Shown piece after piece: positions 57,601 through 64,000 of a DNA stretch of 64,000 nt (its first letter is position 1; every line of letters begins with the position of its first letter). Origin of the DNA: Incurvaria masculella (Eukaryota > Arthropoda > Insecta > Lepidoptera > Incurvariidae); NCBI GenBank assembly GCA_946894095.1, contig OX335641.1, positions 19,486,501 through 19,550,500 of the forward strand, in the 5' to 3' direction. Position numbers and translations under genes: made by a program. The notes below the pieces were generated by a model. It was not told the DNA's origin and did no database searches. It saw nothing but the letters and a program-made list of their open reading frames with translations.

Positions 57601-60600
57601 TAACATGGAATCTCATTATTTTAATCTTGCCCCATTAACTGACCTTGCGCCGTAGGTGTCTTGTAGGTCTTGTAGTTTTTATTTCGGGAAGTTGGCATGT
57701 TAGCGCCCCGTCACTCGTGCGGAGCGGCGCGGCGAGGCAGGGAGGGGTGGTCCCGCAGACCGTGCGGAACAGAGAAACGGGCGGAAGTGACATTTCATTA
57801 AATTTATTGAGAACTTTGAACTAAAATAACTTAAAAAATCTTGACACAAAAATAAGGTTATCGAAAATGTGCACCTGACCGCAAGCTTTTAGGGCTTGGT
57901 TATATTGTTGCTTGCAAGATCAAGATTTTTTTTAGGAAACCCCGAAAGTGATACTATGAAATGTTTTATGGGCCATGCGCGATTGAAGTGAAATTTCTTA
58001 CGAAACCTCTTATGTGTAGACTGAGATATTTTTTTTTTAATTGACCAACAGATAGTTATTGAGAAGATGATCGCAATGATAAAACAACACGCACCAGCAG
58101 CGTTATAAAAATTACGTAGCACCGTTGTCTCATCTTTCCTCTGCCATCACCCAGTCCGAGCGTTAAAACTAGCATATATAATTCTGCTCATGTACCTCGC
58201 TCCTGCCGATTTCTACCCGTCGTCTTCCCTTTCACGACTAGCCGGAGACGACGCTGAGGTACTCTCCCTCTGACGGTTCCTCCACCACGTGCCAAACTAT
58301 TCCACTCATGCGATCTTAATTTATCATTACGCTTGAAGAGTTTAGAACCGCCAACAAAGAAGTTTCACTTCAATATTTATTGTGAGCTTGTCCGAGCGGG
58401 GTACGCCAACCACCCTGCGGCTTTTTGAACTCACACATCTGGCATTATCTACCACTACGCCACAACGATCGTCCCTTGGGATAATCAACATGTTCCTGAC
58501 GATTCTCTGTTCCGCGTGAGGCACGCGCGGGAGGGGGTGGCGGCGCGGCGGCCGCGGAGGTATCTCGTGATGGTCACTCCAGACGGGGTGAAGGCTGACC
58601 TCAGCGCCGTTAATTGTGTAACAAAAACGGTTCGTTCTGTTTAGTCTTAAGGGCGTGAATACACTCTGCTGCTTTCAATTCCATTGTTAGAACCTTAGAT
58701 AAAAAGGCAGTTATTTTTCACCTAAGGTTAGAACCCGCCTCCTCTGCTCTTTTTAGTAATTCCTCATCAAGTTTACCATGTTCTCGCTCCTCACTCCAAA
58801 TCCATTACGGCAGAGTTTCTTAACCTTTTTGTAGTCATGGACCCCTTGCGAAATTTTGAAATGATTACGGACCCCCTTCCGAACTCACTTGTAGGGAAAT
58901 AAAACAAGGCATTTTGTAAAAACTACTTGAAAAAGCAAAGATTACTTAATTTTTTTTATTGGATAATATGTCGATATGGTATAATGGATAAACGGACCCT
59001 CAGCACTCATGCCACAGACCCCCAAGGGGTCCATAAACCCCAGGTTAAGAAACCCTGCATTACGGTCTTAGAACCATTCCAGAGTGGGCTTACTCCAGAG
59101 GTCATTTCGGCATTTTCGGAGCCGGAATGAGCAATCGCTGGTTACAACATGGTCCCTGCAGAAACTTTGGAAATCTATTTTGATATTTATAATAAAAACA
59201 ACACACAATAAATAAACACTTACGCATTATTTATTCTGTGGTGACTTTATTGATTGGTATGAAAACGTAAATATTTAAACTCAATCCATTCATTCAGGCC
59301 ATTCTACATTTAAACACAAAATATGAAGTTATGTATACCCAAACGAATTCGTCTATTCTTAGTTCTGCACATTTTTCAGGCCGTGCGAGCCAGCAATAAA
59401 ACATCCAATATCGTCAAAAAGTTACCTTTTCGCTTTCTTATCGCAGTTCCGCGTTGAGGACGCGTGGCTGAATCTAGATAACATTGAAATGTTTTTTCAT
59501 TAATTCGTGGGAGCATGCTCACGTGCCTTGGGAACTGCACTTTATAATAAATAGCTTACCCTTTAACGACCTTAATACAAATATACAGAGTTTGCTGCAC
59601 CTACTCCGCTTGAAAAAAATCATTAAGAATGTCGAGAATATACCTACAAGTTGTCATTGTGACAAAGTCTCCTAACTCTTCCTATCAGCATATATTTTAA
59701 AATGACATCGTCTAACCATGGCAACTGCGGCGATTGAATCCTTCCCTAATATGTTTAGCCCCTCTTCACAAGCTAGCAGGGATAAGGGATACGTAGTGAC
59801 AAAAGGAAGAAGACAAGGAAAATCAAAACGAGGGGCAGTTTATAAACAGAGATTGATAAATCCCCACTTTAGTTTTTCTCGAATGCAGCAGAAACTGACT
59901 TGAACGTGGTTAAGCATTTATGAATAAGCTATCGTTTATAAATATATCTGTCAGTTATGTGAATATTAAAATGGTTTAGTTACTTTCAGTGTTAGTAGCA
60001 CTCAAAGGAGACCGCATACCATATATTATTTTTCTTCAGGTCTCTTTATATTTTCTATTTTATACCGGCTTCAAAAAAAAGGAGGATGTTCTCAATTCGT
60101 TGGAATCTTTTTTTTATATGTTTACGCCCTTTTATAACAATATTCTAATGTCCTATAATATTAAAGGCAGTATGGATAAACGTAAAATAAACATTATAAG
60201 CAAAACTTAACTAAAACGCTCCGACTTTATTTACAACCACTCTTTATCCTTTTATCTGCGGAGGGTGACAACATAACCTGGAAGTACTCTACCTTACCAA
60301 CTGCAGTAATTAGCCTAAGCGTGCCTTCTGAACTCTGTTTTAGTTATTACATTTTAAGTTGCTGAAAAAATATTTAAAAATATTTCATTATGCAGCCTAC
60401 AAAGTTTATTCCAGAAGAGTGTTCTGTTATAGGTTACATGTTTGTTTCTGAGAGTATTTTTTTTTGTGATATTTGGATTTATATTGATTTTTGTTCCAAA
60501 ATCTATCCAGGTTGTTTTTACATTGCATGTTAGGTTGTTTTTTTATAAATTGCATAATCCCCGCCCTTTACTTTCTATAAGTGTATTTCATCACCATTGT

Positions 60601-63600
60601 GACTCATATAGTTCTAAATCCATGTCAAACTGTGGGTCCCCCTTCACTTACTAGGTGGTAGAGTTAAATCCATTGGATTGGATGAAATGATGACCGAAAG
60701 GGCTGTGAATTTTTCACGTATTCTCCATCTAGTTCAATGTAACTGTACTTTATAAGGAAGGTCCTAGCATTTAACCTAGTTTTCGTATTGTGTGTTGGGT
60801 ACTTGATGTGTGAGTCATGACAATAGGTATAGTATTAGTCATCCACATGCAGTTACATTAAAAAACCGTATTTTCCACTTATCGAACTCAGAAAGAGAAG
60901 TCAAAGTCAAAGTATTTTATTTCATGCATTAACATGAAACAAACATGGTTTGTATAGAAATATTCAATTACAAATTCTCATGCACCATCAAACAGGGGCA
61001 ATTTTTCATTTAAGATACGTTAATATACCATTCAGTAAATACAACCAATAAATCATAAATCATTAATACATTATAATTAAAAAGTACAATCAATACTAAA
61101 CTTTATACAGTATGTAAACGTAAATATAAGTTATTCCATTAAATTAATTATGATTCAAAAATAACATTACTTGATTCATAAAATATACAAAAAATAACAA
61201 TACATTTAAGGTCGATAAAATCACACGAACAATATACAGCTAATTAATAATAAATGCAACTCAGAAATCATTATCAACTAAAAATTCCTTGGTTGAATGA
61301 AAAGTCTTAAATAAATAGTCTGGATTTAAGATCGTTATTGAAGTGTTTGGTGGATATCATTTTTTTTTTTATCCACAGGAAGTGCATTAAAAAGTTTGAT
61401 CCCTTGAAATTCATTTCCGTGTTTATCCACTTCTAATATTGGCCTTAATGTGTGCTGTAGTTTGCTACTACTTCGAGTGTCATAGCAATGCTTTTGAGTA
61501 GGCTTTATAGTTTTTTCAAGATTGCTGGCTGGCTATAGTCTTGTTAATACAACATAAATATATAGCGATGGCACTGTAAGAAAGAAAGTGGTACATGAAA
61601 AAGGATTTGAACCCAGACCTCTGGTATGCGGCTAGTAACATGCGGGCATATCTTTCACCGAGATTTAGATTTCTTGTGCATATTGTAAAACCTTTTCCAT
61701 CAATATACTTTTAACTCTTGAAGAAATCTCTTGGTTTGGAACGATATCATTTTTAGCAGCCATTACTCTTTAGGTTTGAATTGTTGGCTCACTGTGGCTT
61801 CGAGAAGTTACTAAAATTTGGTGTATGGCCCGTAGTCTGGAGGGTTACGCCTATGATTTAATTAGTTGAAGACAGTGGGTTTGATTCCCAGATTATGCAC
61901 CTCTTTCTTTTCTTCACCGAGCTTGAAAATTTGCATTTTCGTTGCAAATGCCACTTCATTGTTCGGAACCCATGCAAAACTGATGTACCTTTTCTACTTA
62001 CTAGTTGTTAGGGCTAAGCTTCTAGTTGTTAGTATTGGATGAAAGATCATCGAAGCGGCCATGAAAAAAAATCGGTTATTTTCATCCAGGAGCCGCACTC
62101 AATCATATGGCGCATGGCGTAGCTAGATACAAGTGTGAGTATAAATAATACAATTAGGCCCACTAGATTACTTTTTTGTGGTGTTTTTAGCAAATGTAAT
62201 GACAGTAGGTGTGGTATTAGCCATCCATTCTAGTCACATAAAAAATCCTAAACAAATGTCATAATCGAAATGTCATAATTAAAATGAAATCGGATCGATG
62301 GTTGACCGGAATATTGTCAAAAGGCTAGGATTGTGGCCGAAACTCATAAGCCGAATTGTATCCGTCGAATTTAAACTGAATTCCTGATATCTGGGGCAAA
62401 GTAATGTCTTTATTATTATCCTGCGACATAGATATGTAACAGTTGTTTTTGTCGGAGTGTTATCTTAATTTAGCTATAATGAGTCACATTAGGACCGTGC
62501 CGTTATCTTAACACTGCAGAGATACCCTATCTAGGTCTTTGGGTAACTAGCGATTCACGATTAGTGAGAATGATATCTACCGGGATCCGACTACATTTTC
62601 ATTGAATAACTCTTATTTATATAGGTCTTCTTTATGAACGAGAGAAAACGCGCAACAATTCGATAACGACATTCTTCGAATTATAACTAACCGATCCTCT
62701 AAATTCCGCTGCCGAAGCGATTAACTCAAAACACAAGCTCCTTCGAAAATGGTGTGAAAAAGTACCTGCATGATTTTCGCAATTACCTCGGATACCTCTT
62801 TTAGGACGCCATATGTCGCGATATGCATAAAAGGTTGCAAAAGTAGTTTCTGCATTACTCGAAAAAGAACGACTGATGAACTGAATAGAACAAAATATAA
62901 ATTTTTTTGACCTCACAACGTGAGTAACTATATTGGCTATCCCTACTTTTTAAATTAAGAAATAACAATGGTATCAACAGGGAACTGTAAAAATTTGGTA
63001 CGCAGACTATCACCCACTCTGAATAACTGCTGTAAGAATTGTATTAAGAAAATGTTTAAAAAAATAATCTGTAAATTCACGTCATCAGGAATTTCACCCA
63101 CCGGTGAGCTTAGTAAACTTTGACATATATTTTATTAAATATATGATGATGATACATTCATGGTAAGTGAATTAGATAAATAATGTAATCATCAAGATCG
63201 ACGTCAACTTAATCTCACTTATCTTAAGAGGTTCGTTACCCTATCAATTCCCCAGACTACGGATAATAATTATTTACAAGTTATCTATGTTTTAATAGGT
63301 TTTTGAAATGTAGTATTCCATCATGTTGAAACCTACGTCTGCATGTTTTTCTTGTTTTTTAATTTACCTTCACTGAAAATCATTGGCTAATAAACATTGG
63401 AAAGGGTCGTCTTTTTTACTGTCCATTTATGTTTTTTTACTAAAAATACAGATTTTTACATTAAAATTAAAACATTCGTACATGGAGGCAAGCTTTCTCA
63501 ATTTAATAAATATTTTTATTAAAATCTGACAACTTTGACGGTGAGAACCGTTAGGTCCTGGAGGACGATTTCGCTAGTTTAATTCGCAGTCAACGGGCAA

Positions 63601-63800
63601 AATTGTGCCTTGGCCGATGGGCAAAGAAAACTTTTCTTAAATTTCCAAACCCCGGGTCTGATGGTAACAGGCAGTATTAACTCGTTATTGTTCTTCAGGC
63701 GAGCGGGATGACGCCGCTGATGTACGCCGTGAAGGACAACCGCACCTCCATCGTCGAGCGGCTCATCGAGCTGGGCAGCGACGTCGGCGCCAGGAACAAT
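48340..63800 (+). CDS. nompC: nompC / TRPN mechanosensory channel, first two coding exons
   Basis: NOMPC is a TRP-family cation channel with 29 N-terminal ankyrin repeats that tether it to microtubules in mechanosensory neurons (touch, hearing, proprioception). Exon 1 (48340-48681) encodes 114 aa and exon 2 (63699-63800) 34 aa, joined in phase 0. The joined protein matches the fly N-terminus as I know it: a Lys/Gly-rich start, SSNGDKK-like and APKPPSAG motifs, KSEW, MAGVLDP, then SGMTPLMYAVKDN and ELGSDVGARNN, the first ankyrin repeat. The start has an in-frame stop six codons upstream. The intron is about 15.0 kb and full of repeats. The remaining repeats and the channel domain lie beyond the right edge. 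Confidence 0.92.
51560..51830 (-). mobile_element. Mariner transposase C-terminal fragment
   Basis: Minus-strand frames give EHPSYSPDLAP, then, after a shift, AFEKTVKEASDTGWKMCYEN, WFGHMKLCIDAIGGFFE, the usual mariner C-terminal end. A different subfamily from the relic at 44770. Confidence 0.8.
52519..52800 (+). repeat. ACCGACTTCAAAAAA-family repeat
   Basis: TTTAACCGACTTCAAAAAAGG, GGTTCTCAATTCG, GTGAACCGATTTTTAATGAT and AAAGCTGGTGCTTCCCGTG match 29261-29676 in the opposite orientation. Confidence 0.75.
53061..53125. repeat. Perfect 23-bp hairpin
   Basis: Arms 53061-53083 (GGAATAAAGTTTAAATAACT then TTC) and 53103-53125 are exact complements around a 19-base AT-rich loop. Confidence 0.9.
53729..54207 (+). 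mobile_element. TTAA MITE family 1, copy 3
   Basis: TTAA flanks, about 479 bp, ends TTAAGGGCCTGGTACTAGCC and CCAGTCCTAGCGCCTTAA. Near-identical to 36570-37048. Confidence 0.88.
54215..58800 (+). other. nompC intron 1, mid part: no gene seen
   Basis: Unique-looking AT-rich sequence with scattered short frames on both strands, none with a recognisable domain. The minus-strand frame at 57889-58122 has a hydrophobic stretch but only a GTG start. Confidence 0.45.
58811..59057. mobile_element. hAT MITE with perfect 8-bp target duplication
   Basis: Ends CAGAGTTTCTTAACC and GGTTAAGAAACCCTG, flanked on both sides by CATTACGG (58803-58810 and 59058-59065). Includes CATGGACCCC and GGGGTCCATAAACCCC inner repeats. 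247 bp, no ORF. Confidence 0.92.
60062..60110 (+). repeat. ACCGACTTCAAAAAA-family fragment
   Basis: ACCGGCTTCAAAAAAAAGGA and GTTCTCAATTCGTTGG. Confidence 0.55.
60645..60890 (+). repeat. SINE B-like fragment
   Basis: CACTTACTAGGTGGTAG, CTCCATCTAGTTCAATGTAA and GTATTAGTCATCCACATGCAG match the SINE B body in reverse. Confidence 0.55.
60897..61480 (-). mobile_element. LINE 3' end with degenerate RT tail
   Basis: The 3' UTR starts GTCAAAGTCAAAGTATTTTATTT, as in lepidopteran LINE tails. On the minus strand 61280-61480 reads TLRPILEVDKHGNEFQGIKL and FNALP, then, after a shift, HFNNDLKSRLFI, resembling the last residues of Jockey/CR1-type reverse transcriptase proteins. Confidence 0.65.
61590..62240. 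repeat. SINE B-like fragments
   Basis: AGGATTTGAACCCAGACCTCTGG (about 61599-61622) and the AAAGATCATCGAAGCGGCCATG / GTATTAGCCATCCATT pieces belong to the SINE B family, in mixed order. Confidence 0.5.
63200..63560. repeat. Unnamed repeat shared with 45660-45870
   Basis: TTCGTTACCCTATCAATTCCCC and AAATCTGACAACTTTGACGG mirror the other copy. Probably a MITE. Confidence 0.5.
63699..63800 (+). CDS. nompC: nompC exon 2 (first ankyrin repeat)
   Basis: 34 codons: ASGMTPLMYAVKDNRTSIVE then RLIELGSDVGARNN. Acceptor TTCTTCAG, donor GTGAGT, phase 0 at both ends. The TPLMYA..D...IV..LIE.G.DV pattern is an ankyrin repeat. Confidence 0.93.
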
Positions 63801-64000
63801 GTGAGTTCTGAGGGGCCATTACAGTACAAAGTCGTGTGAGTTCGGATTTAAGAGCATCCTACCTACATACACATTTTCGATATTTTTTTGCGATTTAAAC
63901 CAGATAGCCAGAGCCCGGCCTCGATTAGTTAGAGAAGAACGGAATAATTCTTTTGAAATGTTACCATTCCGCATAACGCGTGAAACTGTTTTTTATTTGG

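Larger units (their letters stand above)
48682..63698 (+). other. nompC intron 1 (about 15 kb)
   Basis: Starts GTACTA, ends TTCTTCAG. Contents: a mariner fragment, MITEs, SINE/LINE pieces, AT microsatellites (49867-49884, 51386-51408) and GC-rich patches at 50760-50880, 57700-57770 and 58500-58610. No further coding exon is expected, because exons 1 and 2 join without a gap relative to the fly protein. Confidence 0.8.

Noticed and set aside
57889..58122. Small membrane protein on the minus strand
   Set aside because: Only a GTG start, no conserved motif, and no splice signals tying it to other exons.
1..64000. CRISPR arrays, operons, prophage or bacterial defence systems
   Set aside because: The introns and the insect repeat families show this is a eukaryotic nuclear genome, and no such structures were seen.

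Overview
This window is nuclear DNA from an insect, almost certainly a moth or butterfly. Genes are split by introns with GT/AG borders, intergenic DNA is AT-rich, and repeat families typical of Lepidoptera occur throughout. These include the GGTTCCGTACC / GTACGGAACC repeat, the ACCGACTTCAAAAAA repeat, tRNA-headed SINEs, mariner relics and a TTAGG tract. No bacterial features (operons, Shine-Dalgarno sites, CRISPR) are present.

Layout: (1) 1-3250 is a retrotransposon block. The 3' end of a non-LTR-like element with a CCHC / PD-D nuclease-like tail runs, through its A-rich 3' end, into a 5'-truncated Ty1/copia pol with a 3' LTR. (2) 6768-42165 is a tandem array of three minus-strand acyl-CoA synthetase genes of the ACSF2 type (mitochondrial medium-chain acyl-CoA ligase). 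Gene B (15051-29832) and gene C (32048-42165) are complete and share the same 12-exon structure. The exons sum to 1800 and 1728 nt, in frame, for 599 and 575 aa. Gene A (6768-12678) is a close copy of B but keeps only exons 1-8. It has a one-base deletion in exon 8, two GC splice donors and no exons 9-12 in the window, so it is called a pseudogene. Short first exons encoding basic presequences were found for A and B from matching sequence and splice phase; the first exon of C is a weaker candidate. A and B also share an initiator-like TSS motif exactly 95 nt upstream of the ATG. (3) 42.2-48 kb is intergenic, with MITEs, a broken mariner, SINEs and GC-rich islands. (4) 48340-63800 on the plus strand holds the first two coding exons of nompC (TRPN mechanotransduction channel), separated by a repeat-filled intron of about 15 kb. 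The rest of the gene lies beyond the right edge.

The ACSF2-like enzymes would activate fatty acids with ATP and CoA in mitochondria. nompC is an unrelated neighbour. I found no convincing new multi-gene system. The strongest observations are the decay pattern of gene A, the conserved promoter and presequence exons, a TTAGG tract just downstream of gene C, two TTAA-flanked MITE families with near-identical copies, and several perfect 20-23 bp hairpins.
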